Source: Synechococcus sp. AG-673-F03
Lineage (GTDB): Bacteria; Cyanobacteriota; Cyanobacteriia; PCC-6307; Cyanobiaceae
Length of the DNA stretch: 52,386 nt
Assembly: GCA_003211205.1 (NCBI GenBank)
Contig: QCTJ01000012.1
Span: 1 to 52,386 of the forward strand
Reading direction: 5' to 3'
Shown: in pieces, positions 7,472 through 15,589 of the stretch
Numbering within the stretch: position 1 is the first letter of the stretch
Layout of the letters: each line of letters begins with the position of its first letter
Translations under genes and position numbers: made by a program
The notes under the pieces: generated by a model
Told to the model about the DNA's origin: nothing
The model's database searches: none
The model's input: the letters and a program-made list of their open reading frames with translations, nothing else

Positions 7472-7894
7472 GTGACAAGTGATCAAATTGATGCTCCTGA
7501 TAATCCATCTATCAGTGATGCAGTAAGCCCAACAGTCTTGAAGGATTCAATCGTCTGGACTCCCCAGACGATTGCGCTATCGATCCTTCTCTTCATTGCC
7601 GCTGGTTTGCTTGAAGTCGGAGGTGGATGGCTTGTTTGGTAAACCGTCAGAGAGAATAGAAATTGGACTTTTGCAGCTGCAGGAGTTGCCGCACTGATTG
7701 GCTATGGGTTTGTACCTTGTTTGCAGCCAACTTCGGATTTTGGGCGAGTTTATGCTGTTTATGGAGGATTCTTTATTGTTTTAGCATTTGCCTGGGCACG
7801 TCAGCTTGATGGTTACTTGCTTGATCTTGGCGATTTGATAGGAGCTGTTATTGCTCTTTTCGGGATTTTGGTCATCATGCTCTGGCTCTGCTAA
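7472..7894 (+). pseudogene. YnfA/UPF0060-like membrane protein with internal stop
   Basis: The frame from GTG at 7472 encodes a YnfA (UPF0060) membrane protein. The parts are LFIAAGLLEVGGGWLVW, then after the stop NWTFAAAGVAALIGYG, GRVYAVYGGFFIVLAFAW, DGYLLDLGDLIGAVIALFG and a final helix. A TAA at 7640-7642 interrupts the frame at codon 57, right where the second half of the first loop begins, and the rest continues in the same frame to TAA at 7892. A single CAA-to-TAA change would explain it. The YnfA family is small (about 107 residues); here there is an N-terminal extension of about 30 residues. The product is probably non-functional. Confidence 0.8.
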
Positions 7895-8022
7895 ATGCTG
7901 TCAGGACAATCTGGTTTGATGTTGTTTTTAGTGCGTTAATTGATTCATGACTTTTGCTTTGTAGTGCATGTTGTACTGTCTGAATGTTTTGTTTTCAGGC
8001 ACGTTTTATTAAAGTCAATCGT

Positions 8023-8268
8023 TTAAGGGTCGACTTGGTGACGTCTTGATCCCATCTGTGCACGCCATAAGTCAACCATTTCTCTTGCACGTGCATGTGC
8101 GGAGAGATCAGTGCTGCTCACACCATCGCGGTATTTTTGGTCGAGAAGCTGATCAAGCCAGTCAAGAGCAGCTTCGTCGAGATGCCATTCCGTGGGGTAT
8201 TGACTCATCAGTGTTGATGCTCTCAGAGCTTTGATGCATGTTGTCGCTGCCCATTCTGACGATTTCAC
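8023..8268 (-). CDS. Small hypothetical protein
   Basis: This is an 81-residue frame with helical, charged composition (DEAALDWLDQLLDQKYRDG, then AHARAREMVDLWRAQ). No family is recognised. It lies among broken genes on the same strand. The amphipathic helix pattern and codon use look coding, so I keep it. The start may be the internal ATG at the MSQYPTEW position. Confidence 0.45.
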   Translation of the reverse strand: MKSSEWAATTCIKALRASTLMSQYPTEWHLDEAALDWLDQLLDQKYRDGVSSTDLSAHARAREMVDLWRAQMGSRRHQVDP

Positions 8269-8295
8269 TCTTTCCGCAACAGGTGTTCACCTTGT

Positions 8296-8719
8296 TCAGT
8301 TGCATGGTGTCCAAGGTGGTCGTTCGGAGACCTGAATCAACAGCAGCTCGGTTGGTGTTTCGCCGATTGCCCATGAGCGGTGCCCTTGTTGGTTGCGTGT
8401 TCCTTGATCTCCTCCGAAACTGATTTCCTCTGGCCCCATCTCAACAATGACTCCATGCATTGTTTCCACGTCCCACCTGGTGTGTAAAGGGAATGATCCA
8501 TTGAGACTTGGTATTTTCGGGCCACTCTTTCAGTTCTCCTGGCATCAAAACGAGTGTGATTAAGGTTCCATGGCCGATGTATTGCATCGTACTCCATATG
8601 GGTGTTGCCCCTTCAGCGAATACATTCAGTTCGTGCTGTTTCAGTGAATGCCTTGACTGACAATTTTTACCTTGGTCATTGACCCATACTCGCCAGTAGT
8701 GAAAATAAAAATCTTTCAT
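8296..8719 (-). pseudogene. Cupin-domain protein gene with frameshift
   Basis: The first frame starts at 8719 (MKDFYFHYWRVWVND, with an AAGG about eight bases upstream) and runs through YIGHGTLITLVLMPGELKEW and SQWIIPF before losing family character. From about 8484 the sequence of a cupin C-terminus appears in another frame: RWDVETMHGVIVEMGPEEIS, FGGDQGT, then QGHRSWAIGETPTELLLIQV and a final PWTPCN before TGA at 8296. The two halves join near TTTACACACC (8480-8486), where one base gained or lost restores a single protein of about 140 residues. This cupin barrel type is common in bacteria with varied roles; the substrate is unknown. As written, the gene is broken. Confidence 0.75.
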
Positions 8720-8756
8720 TGAGCCTTGGCTTTTGTTGTCAGCTATCTGTTTCTAG

Positions 8757-9424
8757 CTATAGCCTGCTGTTTCTATTTGAGACATCGTTCTCGCTGCATT
8801 CTGCTAATGAGCAGAGTGACATCAAGACAATAACGATTGATGCTGATAAACAGAGTGCGATCGAATCTCTTTCGGTGTAAAAGTTAAACGACCAAGCTTT
8901 TGTAATTTCGAAACCGTGTATGGCAGATAAGCAGTACAGCATGGAGCCAAGGAGAAAGCTTGTGCATCCCCACCAGCCTAAATGATGTCGTTCAACAAAG
9001 AGCAGCCTTCCATGACCGATCTCGGCGTAATGGGCAATACCCGAAATTAAAAATAGTATTGATCCGGCCAGGTAAGCATCTCGACCTAGAATTTGCTTCG
9101 CTTCTGCCACCAGATTGAGATTGAGCCAGGTGCTGAAGCTATCTACATTAAAAAAGATTGTTCCAGCTTTGGCTGCAAATACTCTATTCAATCCAAGGCT
9201 GAAGTTAACAACGATATTATTTTGACTGCGTTTCCACGCTCTTATCGTTTGCCATAGTTGTGTTAGGCCTCCGAGCAAAAACATGACTGACCCAGTCATG
9301 AACAATGACTTGAACGAAATTGTTGTTGTAACTCACCAATTGAGCCGAGTACAAACAGTACTGAATCTAGTAAAAATTCTACGCTACTTTGTACCTCAAG
9401 TCTTTTCCAGTGTTTTGGCATCAT
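8757..9424 (-). pseudogene. YrhK-like repeated membrane protein gene with N-terminal frameshift
   Basis: The long frame (8757-9305) carries several hydrophobic segments and resembles tandem YrhK-like units: AYLAGSILFLISGIAHYAE and GWWGCTSFLLGSMLYCLSAI. Upstream, another frame from ATG at 9424 encodes PKHWKRLEVQSSVEFLLDSV and LFVLGSIGELQQQ, the natural start of the first unit, and then hits a stop at 9296. The join falls near three CAA triplets (9320-9329). Restoring one frame gives a protein of about 220 residues. A shorter product could still be made from the internal ATG at 9305. The function is unknown. Confidence 0.65.
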
Positions 9425-9597
9425 AAGTGCCGCGATCATTTAGCTGTAAGACAGGTCAATATAGTGATTACCCTTAATCGGGCCAAGATCTTTCCTTAAT
9501 CTACGGCTAGTATAAAATAACTTTTGAGGGGAGTTGTGGCCGGTTGGCGGATCGTGTTTACTCTTGATTGTTTTAAATAAGCTGCTTGATTTGGTCA

Positions 9598-9696
9598 ATG
9601 ATTTCTCTTTGTTTTCTTTTTTTGGCTGGCCTGATTTGCTTTGACCATTATTTGCGTTCGCAAGATCAAGTTTTTAGTTTGGCGGCAACGCACTGA
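9598..9696 (+). CDS. Possible 32-residue membrane peptide
   Basis: The frame reads MISLCFLFLAGLICFDHYL and then a short polar tail. It is one hydrophobic helix in an AT-rich region between a broken gene and a small hypothetical gene. There is no strong ribosome binding site. It could be chance, since T-rich sequence readily encodes hydrophobic residues. Confidence 0.25.
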   Translation: MISLCFLFLAGLICFDHYLRSQDQVFSLAATH

Positions 9697-9711
9697 TCGT
9701 CAGCGCTGGGT

Positions 9712-9912
9712 CTATCGATCGAGGTATTCCTGAATCAAGTTTTTGACAGCTTCTTCTGACTGCCTTTTTTTGAAGTCGTCAAGCGATTCGATATTCATGA
9801 TTTGCAAATCAAAGATAAGCTCAATGACGGCTCCGCCATTGCATTCTTCACTGGAGTATTCTTCGGAAGAATGAAGTATTTTCGCGAGATGCTTGCTGAG
9901 TTCGCTTTCCAT
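9712..9912 (-). CDS. Small acidic hypothetical protein
   Basis: This is a 66-residue frame with acidic, helical composition (MESELSKHLAKILHSSEEYS at the start, then LDDFKKRQSEEAVKNLIQEY). No family is recognised. It lies in the AT-rich island with no coupled neighbour. The acidic N-terminal helix and codon pattern look coding, but support is limited. Confidence 0.45.
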   Translation of the reverse strand: MESELSKHLAKILHSSEEYSSEECNGGAVIELIFDLQIMNIESLDDFKKRQSEEAVKNLIQEYLDR

Positions 9913-10307
9913 CGTGTCATTTTTTCAAAATTCTATCTCTTTTCCATCTGTTTTCATTTCGTTGATCACCCTTCAAGTTGCATCTTGATTCTCGAGCTGA
10001 GCTTGATTTCGAATGCAGTGTCTTGGTGGCGTGATTGATTCGTTCACATCTTTGAGCAGATGGCTCTAGCCGTCTCCGCTCTTTCGACGGCTATTGGACA
10101 ATTGAGTTTGATTCAAATCAACGAGTGGATCCACTTCACTTCGTCATTTGCGCGCTTGTTGTGTCGGTTGAGCCGAAGGAACGGTCAGGGGTGTCATGAC
10201 CAACATGATGAATTCAAGTTGGTCTTTCGAGAACCCACCCGAACAAAGTTCTTCAGCTCTTGGCTTGGTTCAGCATATCGACTGTGCTCGCCTGTCTTTT
10301 TTGACGA
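9913..10307. other. Stretch without a confident gene
   Basis: Overlapping plus-strand frames exist here, but they show no family character, and the larger ones overlap the high-light-inducible gene on the other strand. No RNA gene or terminator was recognised. Confidence 0.4.
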
Positions 10308-10475
10308 TTACCAGATTTGCGGCAGTAGTGACTGTCCGGCTGCGACTTCGATCGCGATTGCCACGACAAAGCCGATCATGGCTAGTCGACCATTCCATGT
10401 TTCGCCGTCAACCCAAGTTTGCATCCCAAAGGTCTCTTCCATTGCTGTTTTGGTGTCAGCCTGCTGATCCGTCAT
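10308..10475 (-). CDS. hli: High-light-inducible protein (single-helix chlorophyll-binding)
   Basis: This short gene encodes 55 residues. Residues 25-38 carry the chlorophyll-binding signature ETWNGRLAMIGFVV, followed by a hydrophobic helix and the end SLLPQIW. High-light-inducible proteins sit in the thylakoid membrane, bind chlorophyll and carotenoid, and protect new photosystem II subunits under stress. The ATG at 10475 gives an N-terminal soluble segment of about 20 residues, typical of the family. The upstream sequence on the coding strand contains an AT-rich stretch (AAAAATATATAAAG) that could be a promoter. It lies in a genomic island, where such genes are often found in picocyanobacteria and their phages. 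Confidence 0.9.
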   Translation of the reverse strand: MTDQQADTKTAMEETFGMQTWVDGETWNGRLAMIGFVVAIAIEVAAGQSLLPQIW

Positions 10476-10630
10476 GGTGTTTACGTAACTTTATATATTT
10501 TTGCAACGATGTCCGATACTTGTTGCTTCAAAAGGCACATCAGCGTGATGCGCATGGCAGTGGGGGTATGTCTCAGGATGTCTGCCTGTTTTGTTTGTTG
10601 TCGTGTTGCAGGCCATCCTGTGGGCCGCAA

Positions 10631-10876
10631 TCACTTGTTATGAAGCTGGCCTAACAGCCTTGCCGCCAAACCCCTGGAAATCCGCCGCTGCACGAGCAGA
10701 TCGCAGATCCAGTCGAAGAGTGGCATTGAGTCCGTGTTGGCCAGTCGTTGCTCCAGTGCCCTCAGCTCAGTCACGTTCCTGCAGCCTCTTAAGGCATCGA
10801 TCAAGGTGTCTTCCTTGGGTTGCTGGATCAGCACCTGTGTTGAGTTCAAGCCATGCACGGCAGCTGTCCTTGTCAT
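10631..10876 (-). CDS. Small hypothetical protein
   Basis: This is an 81-residue frame with a helical centre and basic C-terminus (LIDALRGCRNVTELRALEQR, then ISRGLAARLLGQLHNK). No family is recognised. The gene precedes the high-light-inducible gene on the same strand and follows another small hypothetical after a 35-base gap. The length and composition look like a small picocyanobacterial accessory protein. The function is unknown. Confidence 0.5.
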   Translation of the reverse strand: MTRTAAVHGLNSTQVLIQQPKEDTLIDALRGCRNVTELRALEQRLANTDSMPLFDWICDLLVQRRISRGLAARLLGQLHNK

Positions 10877-10911
10877 GGCATCACTGGGGTGCTGTTGTCA
10901 CGTCTTGTTCG

Positions 10912-11166
10912 TCAGCGCTCACCCAGTGATCCAGCATTTGGATCGTTCAGCAGGCCGAGTGCCTGCATGACTTGCAGGCGTATCCCGCCGAGCCGACTCC
11001 AGGCGCGAAGTGCTTCCTCTTTGGATTTGTAGGGACGCCAGTCATCTTCCTCGATCCGCCTTTGAAGATGTTGTGCCACCCTCTCGGCGACTCTGGCATC
11101 GCTCGCAGCTTTCAGATTCAAGGTCTCACCGTTGAGGGGGCGTTCAGTGGTCATGGTCTGAGCCAA
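10912..11166 (-). CDS. Small hypothetical protein
   Basis: This is an 84-residue frame, soluble and charged, with helices at about residues 25-40 (VAERVAQHLQRRIEEDDW) and 48-75 (SKEEALRAWSRLGGIRLQVM). No known domain is recognised. It is upstream of another small hypothetical on the same strand with a 35-base gap, so the two may be co-transcribed. A start at the second methionine is equally possible. Confidence 0.5.
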   Translation of the reverse strand: MAQTMTTERPLNGETLNLKAASDARVAERVAQHLQRRIEEDDWRPYKSKEEALRAWSRLGGIRLQVMQALGLLNDPNAGSLGER

Positions 11167-11259
11167 CTTCAGGCATTCTGTTGAAGTCGATTTGGATTCG
11201 AGGCAAGCATTGCAATGCTGGCTTCATTTAATGTTGATTTAGGAATCCATCGTCGTCCC

Positions 11260-11532
11260 ATGAAAACGTAGGATCCTCTTTTGCTGAGCTTGTTCGCTCT
11301 TGGAGTCGCTTCCACGGCAACCGAGTTTGTCGTGTCATTTCGCCAGGTCGACCTATCCGAGAAGGAACGTTCCCAGGTCAATCGGCTGCGTGGGCGCCTC
11401 AATAAGCTTCTGCAGCAACTTTCCTGATCTTTTGGCGTGCTGCTTCTGCTTGTGACCGGTGGTTTCTTAGCGCTTCTCCTGCTGACGCAATATTTCGTGC
11501 GCCGCTCGATGGATGACGAGCAGGACAGCTGA
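11260..11532 (+). pseudogene. Possible small membrane-protein gene interrupted by two stops
   Basis: One frame from ATG at 11260 runs to TGA at 11530 and is interrupted only by TAG at codon 4 and TGA at 11425-11427. Between the stops it reads as a signal-like segment (LLLSLFALGVASTA) and a charged helix (LSEKERSQVNRLRGRLNKLL). After the second stop it reads as one membrane helix (GVLLLLVTGGFLALLLL) and a charged tail (RRSMDDEQDS). The conserved register across both stops suggests a decayed gene for an anchored coiled-coil-like protein. Two separate small genes starting at TTG and GTG are the alternative. Confidence 0.4.
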
Positions 11533-11535
11533 TCG

Positions 11536-11832
11536 TCAACGTCTGGCCATGCCTCTGCCGTTGCCAATTAGGCCTGCATCAATCAATAGGCCGATCACAA
11601 CAATCAGCAGTCCACTGAACGATTGCACTCCTCTGAACGACATCGTTGCCCAGCACACGCCAAGTGTCGTGGTTGGCAGCAACACAAGCCCCAAAACCGG
11701 AAGGATTGGATTGGGGATTGCCAGGGCTGAGAAGGGACCAAGGACAACATCAGGACTGAACAGCCACAACAGAACCAAATGAGGCGGGGTGTGATCAGTC
11801 CAATCGCTGCAAGAAGACACATCAGCCCGCAC
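11536..11832 (-). pseudogene. Small three-helix membrane protein gene, probably frameshifted near the start
   Basis: The main frame encodes WLFSPDVVLGPFSALAIPNP, then ILPVLGLVLLPTTTLGVCWA and a last helix GLLIVVIGLLIDAG. I recall a widespread small membrane family that starts with a helix ending in TPR followed by LVLLWLF. That start, MCLLAAIGLITPRL, is present in another frame from 11822, while the main frame has only polar sequence there. A one-base indel near 11770-11780 would join them. As written, the first helix is lost; the remaining frame may still be translated from a GTG. The function of the family is unknown. Confidence 0.55.
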
Positions 11833-11909
11833 CCACCACGGCAGGCCAGATTTCCCCTTCTGGATTCATGGCAGCAGATTGGCTTCTGCCTTCATGTAGC
11901 AAGCTGTTT

Positions 11910-13184
11910 TCAAGCTATCTCAGTCGACAGCGGACGAAATGCTGTTTCGCGCGTGAAGGCGCATGCCGTGATCAGGGTGCACAGTCCGCTCATGGCGACC
12001 CATGCCCCTGGCAACACTGGGTTACCGGTCTGTGCAATCAACCAGGTTGCAATCAAGGGAGTTGTTCCGCCGAAATAACCTTCTGCAATGTTGAATGCCA
12101 CGGCCAGGCCGGTACAGCGAACCGCGGCAGGCATCAGTTCCACGTTTGCGGGGTTCTTTCCACCTGCAAGCAGAGCGACAGCCAATGTGAGACCCATTTC
12201 TCCCCAAATGACTTGCTGAGGGTCGCCGCTGTGCATCAGGTTGAACAACGGCAATGCACCGAAGCAGAGTAGTGATGATCCGCTGATCAACATCGGTTTG
12301 CGACCGATACGGTCGGAGAGCCACGCTGAAATCGGATACAGCATTAGCAGTACAGCCAGGACGCCGGTGTTCAGGCTCAGGGATGTTGCCGTGCTGAGGT
12401 GATCGACGTCTTGCATGTAGCTCACCGCGTAGACAAACACGGCGTAATAACCGACGCTGCTCGCGATGTTCAGCGCCATGACGCGCAGCACCTGCAGGCG
12501 ATAGCGGCCAAAGGTTTCGCGAATCGGCGACTTCGCTTGCGGTTCGATGATTTCGGCACCAATGCCTCTGCGGATCACAACGCCGCTGGCCGCCACCAGT
12601 GCTCCCAGCAGAAATGGCAGCCGCCATCCCCAGCTTCCCAGTTGGTCTGGGTTAAGCGTGTGGGCCAGCAGATCACCAAAGCCAGAGCCGATCAACATGC
12701 CCAGCACGGATCCCCAGAGCCCCCAGATCGCGTAGAAACCACGCTGGCGTTCCGGGGCGTTTTCGCTGAGAAAAATGACAGAGCTGGTGTATTCGCCCCC
12801 CACTGACAAGCCTTGAACAATGCGAAGCAGGACAACTGCAATCGGAGCGGCGATGCCGATCTGCTGATGCGTCGGGAGTAAGCCCAGCAGGACGGTGGGT
12901 ACGGCCATCACCATCACGGACAGTTGCAGAGCTCGTTGCCGTCCGGCCAGATCACCAATTCGACCGAACACCATCCCCCCGAGGGGCCGTACCAGAAATC
13001 CTGCGGCAAAGGCTCCGAAGGCTCCGATTAGTGAGGAGGCTGGGTCACTTGAGGGGAAGAACTCCCTGCCGATGGTGGTCGCGAAGTAGCCGTAGAGGGC
13101 GAAGTCGTACCACTCCATGACGTTGCCGATCAGGCCAGCCAAGAGCACTCGGCTGGTGCTGTTAGCGCTGGGTTGTGTGCTCAT
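11910..13184 (-). CDS. MFS transporter of the metabolite:proton symporter (MHS, ProP-like) family
   Basis: This is a 424-residue protein with twelve predicted membrane helices. The N-terminus has the family signature GNVMEWYDFALYGYFA, and the loop between helices 2 and 3 has FGRIGDLAGRQRAL. A second typical motif is VQGLSVGGEYTSS. MHS-type carriers import compatible solutes or small organic acids with protons, in the plasma membrane. The substrate cannot be told from sequence. It is last in the minus-strand run that begins with cobQ, 38 bases after the YjbQ-type gene, and it marks the boundary between intact core genes and the decaying island to its left. Confidence 0.88.
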   Translation of the reverse strand: MSTQPSANSTSRVLLAGLIGNVMEWYDFALYGYFATTIGREFFPSSDPASSLIGAFGAFAAGFLVRPLGGMVFGRIGDLAGRQRALQLSVMVMAVPTVLLGLLPTHQQIGIAAPIAVVLLRIVQGLSVGGEYTSSVIFLSENAPERQRGFYAIWGLWGSVLGMLIGSGFGDLLAHTLNPDQLGSWGWRLPFLLGALVAASGVVIRRGIGAEIIEPQAKSPIRETFGRYRLQVLRVMALNIASSVGYYAVFVYAVSYMQDVDHLSTATSLSLNTGVLAVLLMLYPISAWLSDRIGRKPMLISGSSLLCFGALPLFNLMHSGDPQQVIWGEMGLTLAVALLAGGKNPANVELMPAAVRCTGLAVAFNIAEGYFGGTTPLIATWLIAQTGNPVLPGAWVAMSGLCTLITACAFTRETAFRPLSTEIA

Positions 13185-13222
13185 CGTGTCGCGATCATTG
13201 CGGCGGTTTCATTGAGAACGTG

Positions 13223-13885
13223 TCATTGCGGTTGATCGGAGATCTCATGCAACCGATCAATCAGCAGATCAACGTCGGTTTCAACCCCACCATCTTCAGC
13301 CCATGCCCCCGGGACGTGACGCGCTTGAACGACATCATTCAGTCGTTGGCCGCTGCGCCTAGCCAGCAGGGTCGCCGTGGTGTTTCTGGCTGATGCCGAA
13401 AGTTGATCGCGATGGCTGGATGAATCTTCCATGTGTCCGATTAGATGACAGGTGAGTCGTCGGTGATGCGGGGATGAACGATGCTCCCAGAGATAGACCG
13501 CCTGCCAGGTGCCCAGGAGCAGTCGGCCGTTATCAACACTCAAGCTCATGGTCTGGGTGGTGAGCGCTGTGCGGATATGGGCTGGCATGTCGTCATCACC
13601 TTCGTCGTCGTGCAGGTAACGGCGACGTCTACCGTCTGGTCCGCTAGGCCCAGCGCCGTCCTGAGGCACCATGGCATTCATCCAGGCCGCCAGATCTTTC
13701 AGGACCCGTGGATCGGCATTTTCATTGATGGTGAGGCTGCAGCTGGTGTGCAGGCAGGTGAGATGCATCACCCCGGTCATCAGTCCGGCTTGGTGCACGC
13801 ACTGATTCAGTTGCTGGTTCAGGGGGGTGAAACCAGGTCCGCGCGTTTTGATCTCCAGTTGCGTCAGCAGCTGATCCAACGCCAT
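13223..13885 (-). CDS. YjbQ/UPF0047 family protein with C-terminal extension
   Basis: The first 155 residues match the YjbQ (UPF0047) family: LHTSCSLTINENADP, HIRTALTTQTMSLSV and NGRLLLGTWQAVYLWEH. The family is named after an enzyme activity linked to thiamine phosphate synthesis in some annotations, but the physiological role is unclear. The family is usually near 140 residues; this protein has 220, with about 65 extra residues at the C-terminus of no known family. It starts 24 bases after the MBL-fold gene and probably shares its transcript. Confidence 0.85.
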   Translation of the reverse strand: MALDQLLTQLEIKTRGPGFTPLNQQLNQCVHQAGLMTGVMHLTCLHTSCSLTINENADPRVLKDLAAWMNAMVPQDGAGPSGPDGRRRRYLHDDEGDDDMPAHIRTALTTQTMSLSVDNGRLLLGTWQAVYLWEHRSSPHHRRLTCHLIGHMEDSSSHRDQLSASARNTTATLLARRSGQRLNDVVQARHVPGAWAEDGGVETDVDLLIDRLHEISDQPQ

Positions 13886-13909
13886 GCCATGGGCCCCGTT
13901 GATCTTTCT

Positions 13910-14653
13910 CTAGCGCGACCCTGATGGCAATGGGATCTCTCGCCCCACTGTGGGTGTGATCAGCGTGCAGTCTTCCGGAAGATCGCCGTAATCTGTCGAG
14001 GCGTCAGCGGCGTTCAGCAGGTTGCTGATCATCCCGCTGAATTTCACATCGCCGCCGGTGGTGCTTGCCAGCACGGTCTTGGGCTGGAATCGGCTGATCA
14101 GATCCGGCATCACGCGAGCGCCTGTAATGAATGCTCCCAGCATCGGCAAGCCAAGATCCACCACCGGAGTGATCAGGGTGTCAACGCTGCGCTGATCGAT
14201 CGCAGGGTCCAAGACACCATGCGGTTCGAGATAGAGGGAACCCTCGGGCCAGTCGAGCAGGTAGCCGTTCTCCACTGCCGGGACTGCTGCTCCTGCAGTG
14301 GCCTGGATCTTCAGTCCAGCGATTGTGGTGGTTTCGCCGGGTCGAAGCTCGGTGATGGTCTCAAATCCCAGCCGCTGCACCACACGCGCGGCGGCTGCCG
14401 ATGCCACCACGGGGATCTGTTTTGACAGGGCCTGGAGCGTTTCTGGATGGGCATGATCTGGAAGCCCCTGCGTGAGCAGAAGCAAATCAAGCTGATCCGG
14501 GATGGGCATCAGTTCTGGCATCTCACCTTTTAGCAACCAGGCACCCGGTGGAAACACCAGTGGACCACTGAGCCATGGGTCCAGCAGCACCCTCAGTCCA
14601 GCCATGGTCAGCAGCCAGCCATTGGCTCCGAGATAGGTGGCTGTGTCTGTCAT
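13910..14653 (-). CDS. MBL-fold (UlaG-like) hydrolase-like protein with altered metal motif
   Basis: This 247-residue protein has the UlaG-type beginning GANGWLLTMAGLRVLLDPWL and a strand followed by LLLTQGLPDHAHPETL. In active metallo-beta-lactamase folds this motif is THxHxDH; here the first two histidines are Q and L, leaving only D-H-A-H. I believe related cyanobacterial and plastid proteins share this change, so it may be a subfamily with another metal site or none. Later segments (LITPVVDLGLPMLGAFITG, then KTVLASTTGGDVKFSG) complete the fold. The substrate is unknown. Confidence 0.8.
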   Translation of the reverse strand: MTDTATYLGANGWLLTMAGLRVLLDPWLSGPLVFPPGAWLLKGEMPELMPIPDQLDLLLLTQGLPDHAHPETLQALSKQIPVVASAAAARVVQRLGFETITELRPGETTTIAGLKIQATAGAAVPAVENGYLLDWPEGSLYLEPHGVLDPAIDQRSVDTLITPVVDLGLPMLGAFITGARVMPDLISRFQPKTVLASTTGGDVKFSGMISNLLNAADASTDYGDLPEDCTLITPTVGREIPLPSGSR

Positions 14654-14716
14654 CTCCGGTCATCTGCATCGCAGCGACGCTAGTCAATGCGCTGGTTCAG
14701 CCGAGCGCTTCCCAGC

Positions 14717-15589
14717 TCAACTCAGCACTGCCAGACCAACGCCTGTGACGGCCAGTGTTGAGGCCAACAGCACGGACGGTTTCAGCTGCTCCCCTTCTGC
14801 ACGGGCAACCAGCAGGGCCATCACCGGTGCCGTGCTCAGAACTGTGATGCCGATGCCCAGAGGCAACCTCTGCAGCACAACCTGTTGCAGCAGGATCCCC
14901 AGAACGGTTCCCAGCACTGTTGCAGTCAGCACCCGCGGCCAACGCACACTGCGCGGGCGTGGTTGCGGAAACCTGGCTGCCAACCGCAGCCAGGGAAGCA
15001 ACAGCAGCAGGCCACCCAGCAGACGGCAGGCAGCACTTTGCAGCGGTGTCAGCTCACTGCTGATCAGAACAGTGCGAGAGACGGCGGCGCCTGCCACACC
15101 GCAGACCACAGCCAGCAACCCCAGCACCAAGCCCTGCGCCTGCACATGGCGGCTTCGGTCGAGCAGTCGTGTGGCGTCAGGAGGTTGCTGCACGGCAACT
15201 AACACCACGGAAATCGTGACCAGCAGTGCACCAGCCCAGCCCTGAACAGAGAGTTGCTCTCCCATGGCGAACCAGCCTCCAGCAGCGGCTGCGACAGGCG
15301 CGAGCGACTCCAGGGTGAGTGTTCTGCGTGTTCCGAGACGTCTCAGTGAGGCGAGATAAAAGCTGTCTCCCAGTGAAATTCCCAGTCCACCACTGATCAG
15401 TAGCAGCATCAGGCTCTTCCCTTCTCCGTTCCAGGGGAGTGTGACCAGCACCGGCAGCAATGCTGCGCAGGCGATCAGATTCTTCAGCCCGTTGAGTTGA
15501 ATCGCGCTGAGAGAGGTAGAGAGACCTCGCCAAATGCTGCTCGCCAGGGTCCATGCAAGTGCTGCAATCAATCCCGCCAGGATTCCCAT
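14717..15589 (-). CDS. EamA/DMT-family membrane transporter
   Basis: This is a 290-residue protein with ten hydrophobic segments arranged as two repeats of five, the pattern of drug/metabolite (EamA) transporters. Typical pieces are GILAGLIAALAWTLASSIWR at the start, SGGLGISLGDSFYLASLRRL, and VLGTVLGILLQQVVLQRLPL in the second half. Such carriers usually export metabolites such as amino acids; the substrate cannot be read here. Its ATG follows directly on the stop of the ClC gene (TGAATG), so the two are coupled. Confidence 0.85.
   Translation of the reverse strand: MGILAGLIAALAWTLASSIWRGLSTSLSAIQLNGLKNLIACAALLPVLVTLPWNGEGKSLMLLLISGGLGISLGDSFYLASLRRLGTRRTLTLESLAPVAAAAGGWFAMGEQLSVQGWAGALLVTISVVLVAVQQPPDATRLLDRSRHVQAQGLVLGLLAVVCGVAGAAVSRTVLISSELTPLQSAACRLLGGLLLLLPWLRLAARFPQPRPRSVRWPRVLTATVLGTVLGILLQQVVLQRLPLGIGITVLSTAPVMALLVARAEGEQLKPSVLLASTLAVTGVGLAVLS

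Noticed and set aside
11169-11567. 132-residue minus-strand frame
   Set aside because: It is rich in S and R without order, and the opposite strand shows membrane-helix coding.
11910-13184. Long frames on both strands inside the MHS transporter
   Set aside because: They follow the codon pattern of the real gene and show no family sequence; they are shadows.
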